A stretch of DNA of 64,000 nucleotides. Origin: Neostapfia colusana (lineage: Eukaryota > Streptophyta > Magnoliopsida > Poales > Poaceae). Under the pieces are notes generated by a model. That model was given only the letters and a program-made list of their open reading frames with translations. It made no database searches and was not told where the DNA came from. A program made the position numbers and the translations under genes. Positions 1 through 11,634 of the stretch are shown here, piece after piece (the first letter of the stretch is position 1; each line of letters opens with the position of its first letter). The DNA is taken from positions 94,928,622 through 94,992,621 of the forward strand of contig JASWHV010000005.1 of NCBI GenBank assembly GCA_030760725.1, given 5' to 3'.

Positions 1-3000
1 CAGCGGCTAGGTTTCCGATGAGTTGAACGAACCTTGAGGTTCGTCGTCTCACCGAACAACCCTCTTCATAGCAGGCATCCTGCTACCTGCAAAAACAACT
101 CAGAAGCAACCGTGAGCACTAAGGCTCAACAAGACTTACCCGTCACTCCTAAACATGCAACTCTACATGCAGGGGTAGTAAAAGGGTAGGCATAGGAATT
201 TGCAAAATGCATCTTGACTAAACTTGATCCTTATATTCAGATTCTTATAGCCTTCATTTTAGTGGTCCTCACGCCTCACAACATCGGAAGTCCACAATCA
301 AACAAGAAACGCTTATCCCGATGTTGCTAGCCTAAGGTGGAAATGAAATTTAGTTGGCTCTATATCTACTTCAGTTAAGGTTCCAATACACTGATTAATC
401 CACAAACAGCAAGTTAAGAGACTTAGTTCATCTTTTTACTAAGTCATGGCGCAGTGGGCAAGTATGCTCAATCCTCTTCCGCGAGCGACGGTGATTCGAA
501 TCAATAACAACCCGGAATACACGACACATACACCCGCCTCGAAAGACTCTCTCAAGAGCTCTTTCTTACGTTGTATGCAGCAACCTTTCACACGACACCC
601 CGACATAGAAAAACGCTTCGCGCCGAGCAGGATGGTCCTCTACGCGGACACGTCGAAGTTGCCCGCTAAAGGATTTACACCTCCCGCCTTCTCAACGCCA
701 TTCCCACGCGAAGGATGAGTTTCTATATCACGGTCCATCGTGTTACATCGGTTTCATGGGTCCCATACCCCACTATATATCCGGTACAGCTCAATCTTGT
801 CCAGCAGGGCCGCATACATACGGTCCTTAACCGACACGGACGGGGCTACAACCAACCTCCACATTTGCCTTACCCTCCCGGTCCAGGCCAAATGTGGTCT
901 CAAGCATTGTCACACCCATCGCAGGTCGAGACCAACCTTGAGCGCTCCATCCTACAGGAACATCCCCGTCCCCATCTCATATTCATGAGGGTGCTCTTAT
1001 CATTTATCTCTCGCGAGTAACTCCATTACTCGAACTTTCTCGCGAGTAGCTTTTTACTACTCGACTTCTACCGAGCTAGCTACAACATTAGCCTAGCATC
1101 TACACGAGGCAAAGCCTACACTAAACCTTCTAATCAGGGATGTAATAGTCACGCAAGTGGGTTTCAATCATCCTAGACATAATGCACATTATCAAGTCTA
1201 ATCAACATGAGGTGAAGTAAAGCAAAATTTAAAACGGTAACGATATGCAAACCGGGGCTTGCCTTGCTCAACGGTTTTGTTAGAAGCTAGAAGTTAGTCT
1301 TCCTCTGGAGAATCCGCCAAACTCGTCACGAGATGGAGATCCTCGCTGTAGAGTCGGATCCTCGTCGAACATCGACGTCACGTGAGCTATTATATTGCAA
1401 TGCACATATATTTCAAAAGCAATTTAGAAACTGTTTCAAAACTGTTGTTCAAGTTAACTCACGCATAAGAGAGATAAACAACAGCAAGGTTTCTGTTGTT
1501 GGATCTACAACCTTAGAGATGATGAAAGCTAGGGTGAAAAGAGATACTAATAATCACCATGTGATTAAGTCCATTATATGAACACTTAAACCTAAAAGAT
1601 GGTAGCTCAAGTTCCAGAGGTCCAATGAAGCTGAGAATTTAACCACAGCCTCTATGGAAGGTATTCAGGCAGTGTGCAAAAATTGAGCTCATGAAATGGC
1701 TTCATGTGAGCACAACAAATCCTTATGTGGTTTTCACTAATCTGCCTTTACTCCCTAGATATTAAGCTTTCCTATGCTGCAAAGTAGACTTTTTGTGAAG
1801 TACAAAATGTCCTGAGTCCATAGGAATTGGTTTTACCATTTTTGGAGTTTCCTACATGGAGATATGGATTTTTACAAGGATTGGGGAAAAGCTGAAATTG
1901 TCTCTGTTCATTTTCCTATTTTTCAGAGACATAAGGAATGAACACATCATTTGACCAAGCAAATGAGGTCCTATGCCTCTGAAAGTTTACTGGAGTTCAA
2001 GGAATTCTGGAAGAATGTCTTGTCAAAATTTGGGAATTTTCCAATAAACAGAACTCCTGTAAAAATTCATACAAGGTTTTACTTAAATGAATTAATGAGC
2101 CAAATTTAGGGACTTTCATAAACATTGGTCTGCACCCCTGGATAGTACTCTTTGAGAGGAATCCAACAAAATTTGTTTCACAATTTTTGGACACTCCTAC
2201 ACAAAGTTATGGCTCTCCAAAGTTTGAACTAAAGTGGGAAAATCTGGAAAATGTTTAAATGCTGACAGTGGGTCCCACCTGTCAGCCTTCTCCTTCAACC
2301 TCGCGCCAGAGGCCCGAGTGGCGGTGTCCTCCGGTGAGGTTCGCCGGAACCCAGTTTCCAGTCGCCTCCCAACCTCAAGTCCGCCGCCCCCCCACAACTT
2401 TCGGTGCTGAACTCAGTTAGAAGGTCGTCGCCGGCCGAGGATCGCCGGAAACTAGCCCGCACCGATCACAGAGAAGGTTAGAACTCCGGCGAGGTCGGTT
2501 TCCGTCGTTCCTTCACCAAATGACCATCTCTCGGGCTCTACAGCATCAGGGGGACTAGTAGAGGCTGGACAGGGACTCTAGCACCGGTGAAACAGCCGGC
2601 AACCTAGGGTTCCACGGAGACCCGAGGCGTTCTTCCATGGCGGCCCGAAAAACCGCAAGAACTCAGTCGTTTCTGGATCGTTTAGCCCGATTCTTGGTCG
2701 AGAGGGAGCGCTAGGATGTGAGGAAGATGTTTGCAAGCTCGCTAAGGCAGTAGTTACCCGAGCAACTCAAATTCCGGTGTAGACCGAGTTCTACCCGGAT
2801 ACACCACGTTTCGGGAGAACTGGAAATTCTCCTCACTCGGCTGATGGATCGTTGTACGGTTTGCAGCTACGCGAGCTAGGGAAAATGACACACCTTTCTT
2901 GTGTAGAGGGGGAACGGTGAAATGGTCTGTAGCTCGGTGTCCATGGTGAGCCAGTCGGAGTTCCGCCGTGAGCTTCGGTTCTTGGCGCCAAATCTCCAAC

Positions 3001-4533
3001 TCACGCCGAATCGCAGCTCCCAACTCCGAGGTGCGCCGGTGAGCAACTTGTGCACGCCCTTGCGCGCCTTTTCTGTGTTGGAAGCTTCAGCTGGGGAGGT
3101 GCGGTGGCGGCTGACGATCGGGAGATCGAGAGCGGCCGAGCTGTTGTGACCGTGGGCAAACTGCCGAGGCGAGAGGGAAGAGGAGTAAGCGAACTCCTTC
3201 GGTGCGCCCGCGGTGGAGTCGATCAGGTCGAGCGAGAGTGGCAAGCAGGAGCTGGCGCTGGGTAGTGGCGGTAACGCCGGGCGCCGGCGCGCTGTCGGGC
3301 GCGCGCTCGTCCGAGGGGAAAAACAGAGGCGGTGCCCTGTGTTGAGAGGCTGGCAGGTGGGGTCCACATCTCCCAAAATTTTTTTCCCTCACTGTGCTTT
3401 AAGATTCCCACCTAAACATTGTCCAAATCTCCCCAAATTTGGAGGAGAGGTCAAACATGATGTGAAAAATTTGAATATGAAACCTGATTTCAAAATTGAG
3501 CACATTTGGCTCAGTTTCCAAATTCAAATTTGAATTTGAATGTGCTCACAAATATTCCTCCAAATAATTGGTAGATGAGCACCAAAATTCTCCAACTTTG
3601 AAACTTAGGCTCTTGATATATGAGAGATGCATCTATGATCTCACATATAGGCCCTTCGACAATCTGAATAGAAATCCTTTCAAAAGATTCAAATTGCGTT
3701 TAAATTTCCCCACTCTATTCATAGAGAAGGTGCACATGAGTTAGAGTTTTTGGGAGTCTAATTCTTTCCCCTAGGTTAACATGTGTTGAGCAAGGGCTAG
3801 AGGAAATTTTTAACTCCCTCACATGTCCATTTGTGTGTTCATCATTTCATGTGACACAATTATAGCCTTTTGTTGCCTTAACTTTGTTTTATGAGCTGAC
3901 ATCAAACTTTACAAAAGTTAGGGCTGTTACAGTTTTAACCTCTGAAATTTACTCCTAATCACTGTTGTAAACAGTGAACCCCATACTACCCTTGGCAATT
4001 CAAATTATTCACCCATGAGCCATTTGAATTGATCAAAGTTCAAATGAGGTTTGGTTTGAATGAATTTCAGCACAAGTTCAGTTTGAAATTCAAATAAAGT
4101 TTGAATTTCTCCCACTTAGCTCATGTCAAGATCAACTCCAAATGGAGTGAAAATTGGTGTGTGAGCTCACAAAAATGTGCTGAGTAAGAATATGCCTTCC
4201 ACTTTAAAATTCATGGGATAAAAACAGTTTGAATTTGAATATGGTTTCAAACTGCCCTCTTCCTATCTATACCTAAAATGACCTCAAAAAGGTTTTGAAT
4301 TTGGGTGAAACTTGGCATGGACATCCTTAGCAAAGTGTAGGAGTTTTCATATGTCCAGCCCATCTATATCACATGTGGGAAATACCACTTTTGCAATGTG
4401 TAAGTTTGTTCTCTAATGAGCATGTTGATAATTGTTACTTGCTCTTCATTCGTGTTCATCATTCTTCCTCAAATGAGGTGTGTGGTGTGGTGATGAACAC
4501 TGCAAATGTGTGTCAAAAACTGAGGCCCTTACA
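1..4533 (-). repeat. LTR of element G (family 1-like chromovirus), cut by window start
   Basis: The right edge is a canonical LTR start: on the minus strand it reads TGTAAGGGCC then a cagtttttgacac motif, as in the other family 1 LTRs. Collinear blocks match the LTRs at 11635-15708 and 22756-26796 in inverted order, including the AAGGCAAG block (about 1258-1265), the palindrome at 1043-1063 and the GC-rich stretch at 2280-3360. About 200 bases of the LTR end are missing off the left edge. The copy is strongly diverged. It abuts another LTR (F) exactly at its TG end, so I infer an insertion into F; the flanking target bases would be ATATT (4534-4538). No protein-coding pol or gag is present. 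Long ORFs in the GC-rich part look like chance. Confidence 0.75.
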
Positions 4534-6854
4534 TATTCATGTCAAACTTAGTGAACCACAATTTCAATTATAGTTCATAGAGTCTACATGAAATTTCTAT
4601 GGATTTTTGGAGCTAAGAATTTCCCAGAACTGAATTTACAAGTTTTGGAAATTCTCTGAAAATGTTTCTGTATTCATTTGAACACAGTAACTTACAATCT
4701 GAATTCTCCTGACCAAATCAACTCCAAATGAGCTGAAACTTTTACAGCTGTCTAAGAACACCATAAAGAATATTCTGGCAAAATTTGAGGATTTTTGGAT
4801 AAACCAAACTCCCTCTAAAATTCTTTTGCTGAAAAGATTTTAAGAATTTTACAGAATTAAATAAAGACTTTCATACAAATTTTGTTGCATATCTGGATAG
4901 AGTTTGTCAATCTGAATCTAACCCAATTTGAATCACTAATTTTGGAGGTTCCTAGCAAAAGTTATGCTCTTCTAAAGTTTGGGGAAAATCTGGGATTTGA
5001 ATAAATTCGGGAAAAGTTTACACTGACGGTGGGACCACGGGTACACGTGTCTGCTGCTGGGAGCGCGCCACACGGGGTCACAGGGTTATTTCCCGCGATG
5101 TTACAATCGATCCCGCGCCACAGAGTATCCAGCCCCCTCTCCCGAGTCGCTGACAGGAGGGACCGGCGAGGTCGTCTTCAACCTCCCGCTCCCGCGCGAC
5201 CCCGCCGCCAGGCTTGCCGGAGTAGCTCCGGGATCAGTCCTCCGGCCACCCCTGACGCTGAAACTCGCCGCCAGCCCCTAATTCAACGCGAGGAACACGC
5301 TGGTGGGGTTTTCTCGAGCTGGCAGGGCCCCTAAACTAGCCCGCGACGGCGCATCGGCTTGAATGAGGTCCGGCGACGTCGACCCGACGCTCTAGCCCGT
5401 CAAAAGCTTCCTGGAAAGGCTCTACAGTACCAGTGGAGGTTGGCAAATCTAGGCATGGCCGCACATGGGCTCGGAAATGGCTCTAACCTAGGGTTCACCG
5501 TGCACCCGCACCTTCCCGCCATAGCCGCCGTCGTAAAAAGTGAAATTGCACCGTGCACAGCGTGTTTCGTGCGAGGTTTCAAAAGAGAACTGGTGCGCCT
5601 ACATGTCTAGCCTGTGTGTGCGAAGTTTCGTGGTGTCTAAACATAGATCAATCGAGAATTTCGCAGAGTCATACCCGCGGGTCAGTTTTCACCGGCCCGA
5701 GAGGATCTTCGAAATTCATCGTCGAGAGGCAACGACTGGAGCTGAGCTTCGGATGGAAGCTGCAGGGAGATGTCGTACGTCCCACGGTGGCCTTGCTCGG
5801 TCGTGAAAACCGCTCTGTGGTGCTGCCCACGAGAGCGCCGTGTTGCTGTTGTGTGACGGCCGCCGCGGAAGCTGGGTTAACTCGGTGTGGAGAGCACGAA
5901 CGCCCTTGGCGATGGCTCGAGGAGGTCGAGGAGGGTTCTGTTGTGTGGTTTTGCTTCTCAGCTGAAGTCCTCACGCGAGCTAGGTGATGGCCGATCGACC
6001 GAGAGCTCTGCGGCAGCGCTCGGTCTGTTCTTCTTGCGCGAGGAGGGAGAACAGGCCGAGGCTTCGGTGATGAGGAAGAAAAGGAGCACGGCAGTGTTTA
6101 AAGGCACCCAGGCCGCTCTCCAGCGCGACGGATTTTCACCAGGAGGTTGCTTCCGGCTGAGCTCGGTGTCGAGCGGAGGGAGGTCGGCTCGGCCGTTGCT
6201 TCGCGTGGGAGGAAATCAAATGGAGACTGCGGACTGAAGATCTTTTGCAATATTCAGTCCCCTGAATGACATGTGGGTCCCATTGTTGAGTTCCTTCTTA
6301 TCTCCCTCAAAATATCTCTCAAGTTTGAATATTGAGTGCATTCAATTGTGAGAATTCAAATCTGATATGCATTTGGATAATTGGGCAAGTTTCATCCAAA
6401 TTCAAACATGCATTTGAATTGTTTGCTTATTTAAAGTCCATTTTGGAAAAATGGGTTGCAAATCATTTCCATACATCATGAAACTTTGCACACCCCCTAA
6501 TTTGGACCCAAGGAATTCAAATATGAAACCTGATTTTTATTTTGGCTGTTGCAAATGAGATTTTCAGCACAACAGTTTTGAATTCCATTGTTTTGTTCTC
6601 ATTTGAATTTTATTTTGAACAAATTGTTCCAAATCTGATTTTTGTTTTCTCACACATATGGGAACTTCCCATCTTGGTTTTATACCCCTCTAGGGTTCCA
6701 AGTTCTCAAATAAACATTTGACTAGGGTGAAGGAAGCCCTCATGTGTGTTATCACATGTGGGAAAAGTTTTAACAAGTCCCAAATTTCACTCATATGAAA
6801 CAAAACTTTTGCAAACAAATGTTTCTTTGTATTCATATTTTTGGGACCTTTACA
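4534..6854 (-). repeat. LTR of element F, first part only
   Basis: Minus-strand LTR beginning TGTAAAGGTCCC at 6854. It covers roughly the first 2.3 kb of a family 1-type LTR and is interrupted at 4533 by the start of LTR G. Its GC-rich part (5029-6240) aligns by eye with 13840-15070 of LTR E, sharing for example gtcaaaagct and a tcgtgaaaacc/catgaaaacc block. The start abuts E's reverse transcriptase gene with no polypurine tract, so F is inserted into E rather than being E's own 3' LTR. The target bases on this side would be AACCC (6855-6859). The remainder of F lies beyond G, outside the window. Confidence 0.7.
5693..5804 (-). other. exon 1 candidate of the LTR-encoded ORF, copy F
   Basis: On the minus strand there is an open stretch of 37 codons plus one base from an ACG at 5804 to a donor GCCG|GTGAAA at 5693. 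It aligns with exon 1 of LTR E (14495-14624), where the same position carries ATG. Both end in a single leftover G (phase 1), and both contain a DDEF motif. The initiating ATG is not conserved here, so translation is doubtful. Exons 2 and 3 of this copy lie outside the window or beyond G. Confidence 0.35.
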
Positions 6855-7732
6855 AACCCGTCTTCAGAATATCCTCCGCCCGTATCTTAATCTGATGGTA
6901 CCCAGATCTTAAGCCCATCTTGGAAAAGATCTTTGCTTCGACCAACTGATCAAACAACATGTTGATCCGTGGCAACGGGTACTTGTTCTTGATGGTTACG
7001 GCGTTTAGTAGACGATAGTCCATGCAAAGCCGCAACGTCTCGTCTTTCTTCTTCACGAATAATGCCGAACAGCCCCATGGCGAGGAACTCGGCCTAATAA
7101 AACCCCTTGTCCAGCAAGTCTGTTAGCTGAGTCTTCAGTTCAGCCAATTCCTTGGGCGCCATCTTGTACGGCCTTCGGGATATTGGCATGGTTCCCGGTG
7201 CTAGTTCAATCTTGAACTCCACCTCTCTGTCGGGCGGCATCCCCGGTAAATCATCCGGGAACACGTCAGGGTACTCCCGGACCACTGGAATGTCTTTCAA
7301 TCTGATTGTTGTGGATTGATACACACTTGGAAGTTATATTTCCGGACTGTCCAGAAATAAGGAATGTGATTCGTGCATTTCTGGGTGTAAATGCACGACT
7401 CGTAGGACGGTGTCTAAAACAGCGCCGTGGTGAGTTAACCACGACATCCCTAAGATGACATCGACCTTCTGTCCCTCTAAGATTATTAGAGACGTAGGGT
7501 ATACTCTACCCTCTAAGCATAATGGCGCTTTTGGTACCATCATGCTTGCTGAAATCTTCTCACCCGGTGAACAAATCAAGTATGGACTATCGGGGGGTAG
7601 TATTTGTAAGCTGTGTTTATCAATGAAAGCTTGGCTAATAAAATTGTGTGTGGCGCCTGAATCAAATAATACTATAGCGGGATGCTGGTGGAGTTGGAAC
7701 ATACCCGCAAGGATCAGCTCTTCCTCCGGCAC
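6855..7732 (-). pseudogene. pol: protease and N-terminal reverse transcriptase of E, broken
   Basis: The minus-strand translation shows an aspartic protease with LFDSGATHNFIS near 7650 and ILGMSWL near 7440. It continues into the RT linker and fingers (KGF, FVKKKDETLRLCMDYR, LNAVTIKNKYPLPRI). A TAA at 7334-7336 replaces a lysine codon seen in A and B. An extra G near 7108 shifts the frame. RT motif A reads KMGLRSGYHQ, so the catalytic Asp of KMDLRSG in copy A is Gly here. The gene ends after RAEDILKTGL, where LTR F begins. It cannot make an active enzyme. Confidence 0.9.
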
Positions 7733-8936
7733 ATCCTATATGGCAAGTTGGTGGACGGTGACGGGCCTAGGATTTGCCTGCCGCGAATTAATGGGGTTCC
7801 GGGGCTGATTCCTCCCCGGAAGTTGCTGGCAAAGTGTCCCGGACAACCACACTTGTAGCATGTGGCTGCTGCTTGTCCGGTGCTTGGGGGACAAAAGCCC
7901 GGCATGCGCTGCTGAGGTTCAAACGCACGCGGCATCGCCCGCTGTTGTTGTTGTTGCTGCAGAGGTGGTACTGGCAGTGCCGGCCTGAATGCCGGTGGAG
8001 AATATGGCCGACTGCGGAATGGCATCGACCTCTGTGGTGGCTGCCAGCGTGGACCCGATGGTGGGCGATTCACCATCTGGTATTTTTGAGAAGGACCACC
8101 TCCTTCTCCGCTACTTTGCGGCGCGCTTTGCTTCATTTCCGCCGCCGCTTACTCCTTGCCGGAGTCTTCCTGGACAATCGCAGCATCAATAATGTCACTG
8201 AGGCTGTCGCGATTGAACATCGCCAGCTTGTCCTTCAGGAGCGGGGTAAGCCCCTGGTAGAAGTGATCCCACCGCTTCTCGTCGGTATCGGCGTGATACG
8301 AAGCATAGAGCGCAAGATCATTGAACGTCCTGGAATATTCCAGCGCGTTCCGGCTTCCTTGTTTCAGGCGTAGGAACTCCTGCGTCTTCCTCTTCATGAT
8401 ACCCGGCGGTATGTGATAGGCCCTGAAGGCCATCCTGAATTCCGTCCAGGTCATAACTCGCTCGGTGGGTTACGAGGTGCAGAAATTTTCCCACCAAGCA
8501 CTCGCGGATCCCTGAAGCTGTTGGACCGCGAATTGAGTCTTATGCTGCTCACTCACTTGGAGCAGCCCGAACTTCATCTCCATCGTGCGAAGCCAGTTGT
8601 CCGCATCGATGTGTTCATCCGCCCTTGGAAATACCGGGGAATGAGTAGCCAGAAAATCGGAGTAGGAGCTCTGTTGGCGCTCCTCACGATCTTGATGCCT
8701 CTCTGGTCGAGACGTATTTGCAATAAGGGTCTGCAGCAACTCCGTGTGCTGCTGATGCGAGCCCGCCATCGCTGCCACAATGTCAGCCAAAGTAACCATT
8801 GGCGGTGGTGGTGGCGGTTGTTGTTGCTGCTGCTGCTGCTGTTTCTGTCCTGAGGAGTCCTCGGGAGGTTGTTGGGAGGTTTCTCCCCCCCCTGACTGGA
8901 ACCCCCAACGTCCGGGTTGGCACGAGTACGAGTCAT
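7733..8936 (-). pseudogene. gag: gag of E, broken
   Basis: The start ATG at 8936 (MTRTRANPDVGG) is the same as in A and B and follows a TTTCAG acceptor-like sequence. Gag would form the particle and bind the RNA. A C-run at 8885-8892 carries 2 extra bases against copy B and shifts the frame after about 18 codons. The rest reads through a polyglutamine/polyproline stretch and a capsid-like region (ADNWLRTMEMKFGLL, FRAYHIPPG). There are stops at 8470-8472 and 8149-8151 (TTA to TAA). The zinc knuckle reads CYKCGCPGHFASN. A deletion of about 40 bases near 7838 removes the last cysteine and the following linker found in A and B. Confidence 0.9.
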
Positions 8937-9209
8937 TCTGAAATTCAAAACAGCAGCGACCAGCACATGTCATACTTAAAATTCCATATGAAACAGTAGG
9001 TATTGAAGTGACGCATGAATAATTTGCACAACATTCACATATATTGATAAAGCATAAACTTTATACAAGATACATTAGTCTTGGATCCCCGAGAAGTCGT
9101 GCTCATGTCGTCACTACCTATACATGCACTACTGTCTACACGACATGTCATTGATTACAAAAGTTTGGGTTACATCACCCTTGCTGCCCTACTTGGCAAC
9201 AGTAACTCC
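8937..9209 (-). other. ORF0-gag spacer of E
   Basis: Non-coding 273-base spacer, conserved in A (29246-29519) and B (36471-36766). It ends just before gag with a pyrimidine-rich TTTTGAATTTCAG, which looks like a splice acceptor. I see no other feature. Confidence 0.6.
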
Positions 9210-10172
9210 CTACTCGGAGTAGAACTCGACCTCCTGCGGGTCATCTTCCTCCGGTACCTCTGCTGGTGGCTCTGAGTCCACAACCTTCTCTTCCGGCTCG
9301 GGTTCTCCCATTGCCGGAAGACCCAAGACCACGGGTACGGCGCCTACCACCGGTATGCCCATTATCGGAGGTACGAGGTCCTGCAACGCGTGCACCTCGT
9401 CCATGGCTTGGTTGTAGTCCTCTTCCCAGCCTTGCCCCTCCTCAATAGCGTCGTCCCGCTCTTGAGTAAGGACCTCGTTCTGCTGGGTCAGAGCCTGCAC
9501 CTGCTGTTGCATAGCCGCTATGTCGACACGGCTTTTCTTCTTCGCCTTCTTCAGACGATGCAACTGATTGTGTTGTTCGTTCAGTCGCTTTATCGTCGGA
9601 AGGAGCACATTGCGGAGTGCGCTGTGAGCACTCTCGAAATGGTCTCCATGGCTTGTGCTCTCCTTGAGCTTTGCAGAAAGACAATCCATATGAACAGCTT
9701 GGCTGTCCATCACGGCTTTTCCTACCCTCAATTGGAGACTGAGGTTTGCCTCCGCGGGACTGTACCTTGGGCAACCCGGATCTGTTGCCTCCATGTACCT
9801 CCCTTCCCACACGTGATTAGCCCGTCCCTCCACCGTAACGAGCGCGTATGGAGTGCTCTCCATAGCTCTCACGTGTAGTTGGCAGAAACGTGACATAGTG
9901 TCGCGGGCTGCCACTTGCCACATTTCTTCCGGCTGTCTGTCTCTCACCGTAACGGTGAACGGCGCCCAACCGGGTGGCGTAGGCCCTGCAGGAACTTCGA
10001 CATGGATAGTCCATGTATTGTTCCCCTCCTCGCCTTCTTCCTTGGCGAAGTACTGCAGCATCTTGCTGGACCCGAAATATTGAAGCATTTGCCTCAATGC
10101 TTCCGGATAGCCGCTGTGGTGAGAACAGTGGGACACCACCCACCCGTTCTCCAACTGTCTATCCGCTGTCAT
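9210..10172 (-). CDS. ORF0: extra protein upstream of gag, intact copy
   Basis: A complete 320-residue ORF from ATG at 10172 (the first Met after a TTTTTACAG acceptor) to TAG at 9210. It is not gag, pol or envelope. By eye, residues 20-35 form a helix (GYPEALRQMLQYFG), about 55-85 form beta strands (WTIHVEVP, APFTVTVR), and about 88-110 form a helix with AARDTMSRFC. This order resembles a double-stranded-RNA-binding fold, but that is inference. Residues about 190-270 are rich in heptads, Gln and Lys (KRLNEQHNQLHRLKKAKKKS, then QALTQQNEVL), a likely coiled coil. The C-terminal 50 residues are Pro/Glu-rich and end EVEFYSE. Copies in A and B are over 85% alike by eye. I recall upstream ORFs (orf0) described in rice RIRE-type elements but cannot verify homology. 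Confidence 0.75.
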   Translation of the reverse strand: MTADRQLENGWVVSHCSHHSGYPEALRQMLQYFGSSKMLQYFAKEEGEEGNNTWTIHVEVPAGPTPPGWAPFTVTVRDRQPEEMWQVAARDTMSRFCQLHVRAMESTPYALVTVEGRANHVWEGRYMEATDPGCPRYSPAEANLSLQLRVGKAVMDSQAVHMDCLSAKLKESTSHGDHFESAHSALRNVLLPTIKRLNEQHNQLHRLKKAKKKSRVDIAAMQQQVQALTQQNEVLTQERDDAIEEGQGWEEDYNQAMDEVHALQDLVPPIMGIPVVGAVPVVLGLPAMGEPEPEEKVVDSEPPAEVPEEDDPQEVEFYSE

Positions 10173-11619
10173 CTGTAAAAACATATTTGAGAAATGTCAA
10201 ATATTTATTTGAACAGTAAACCCTTGAGTTATAACAAAAAACATGTCATTGAACTCATAATACTTGGAAACATAGTTCAAACTTAAACAAATTTGACTGC
10301 TGATCTGCTGTCCAATATGACAGCCCTGACCAGTTTTAATTTCAACCTGATTTAGACCATGCCAAAAGCAAAACCAATTCTGGAGCTCAACATAAAAGTT
10401 AAAGCTAACTTAAATATCTTTCCAGAAAGTATTTGCTTAGCCTAAGATCTGTCTTGGTTCAAAAGTTATGAGATGTCGAAGTTGATAGATTTTCTGGAGA
10501 AAATTGGACAGCACCTCCCTGCTTTAGGTACTGATTTGATCCAAGAATTCCAGTTAATTCTACTCCCAACCTGACAAAACTTTCTGTTACAAAGTTGTGA
10601 CCCATCTCATAAAATTTTCAGAACTACCTCATTTTCTAATTTTGGATTATTATGCAGGAAGTTATGCTCAATTTACAGATAGTTACAGAGAGTGTTTGCT
10701 CTGCCTTGTTTTCTAGACAGTTTCAACTCTACTGCATGTTTCGATTGGTTAAGGGATGAAACACCTCTGGACCTCAACAGAAAAGTTGTAAAGCTCTACC
10801 AAAGCTTTCCATAAATGTATCATATGACCCCAACCTCGAAAGAACTCAACCTCTAACCTCTGATTAACTTCAGCCTTATTTCAGTTGAAAACTTGTTAAC
10901 TTTGAATATCCTGATTAAGGGAAAGAGTTACATTAAGTTTTAGTACTCTGGATTAAAACTTTCCAGTTTTACAATGAAGTTACTCATTTAGTGGGGTGTG
11001 ACATCGATGCGTCATCAGATCATGTCAGTACTACGTCCTCACAAGAAAAACCTATACCGGACTTAGCCGGCTTCGCTAGTTCAATGGCACTAAATGTTTC
11101 TCGCACACGAATGCTACACGTCTACCGTTTCATGGTTAGACTACCTGCGGATCACTCAAACAATCGTCAGACTCGGCTGCACACTGAGCCCGGTATCCAT
11201 ACAGTTCGTACACCCGGCCGTCATCACTCGCCCGGATGTTCTCAAGCCAAGCATGCCTTGAGCTACGTGTTCACGTTACTGACCACGTGACGGGGTCTCC
11301 CAAATTGCCCAAAGCACGCCAGGGACATACGTTGCTCGAATACCCCAAACGACATGAAAAGTCATAGAGAATATTAAAGCGGGTCGGGTTATCTACCACC
11401 CGTGGGGCTCCACCCTTCAGCTTGTGCGCACTGGTGGACAACGCTTACGTGCACCCCCCAAGACATAAAGCGTCCCGAGATGCACGATTTTACGACATAA
11501 GCAAATAGGTTAGTATGCCACTTTCTATACACTAATAACATCCTTATATGGGCTACTGACTCGTTGCTCACTAGATTTTTGAAAAAGATAACCTATGTAG
11601 TGCGTTAAACCTCAAGCGA
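10173..11619 (-). other. 5' leader of E
   Basis: Untranslated leader between primer-binding site and ORF0, collinear with 26813-28299 (A), 34062-35549 (B) and 52362-53168 (fragment). It is AT-rich near ORF0 and ends in TTTTTACAG directly before the ORF0 ATG, so ORF0 may be reached by splicing. An ORF of 99 codons (10991-11290, plus strand, antisense to the element) corresponds to antisense ORFs in the other three leaders. I saw no sense ORF of note. Confidence 0.65.
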
Positions 11620-11631
11620 GCTCTGATACCG
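11620..11631 (-). promoter_or_regulatory. primer-binding site of E (initiator-Met tRNA type)
   Basis: The minus strand reads CGGTATCAGAGC, one base different from the TGGTATCAGAGC that pairs with plant initiator-Met tRNA. It lies 3 bases inside the LTR end at 11635. The changed first base would weaken priming. Confidence 0.85.
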
Positions 11632-11634
11632 CGT

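Noticed and set aside
2876..3376. 166-codon minus-strand ORF, and similar ORFs at 5553-5987 and 14465-14881
   Set aside because: They lie in the GC-rich third of LTRs where stop codons are rare. They are not kept in the same frame between LTR copies and show no recognisable motif.
6854..6855. F's LTR as the 3' LTR of E joined by an internal deletion
   Set aside because: The switch falls exactly at the LTR's TG without any polypurine tract, which fits insertion better than deletion. Not fully excluded without the far side.
7834..8373. 179-codon plus-strand ORF over E
   Set aside because: Antisense shadow of gag, which has clear capsid and zinc-knuckle motifs on the minus strand.
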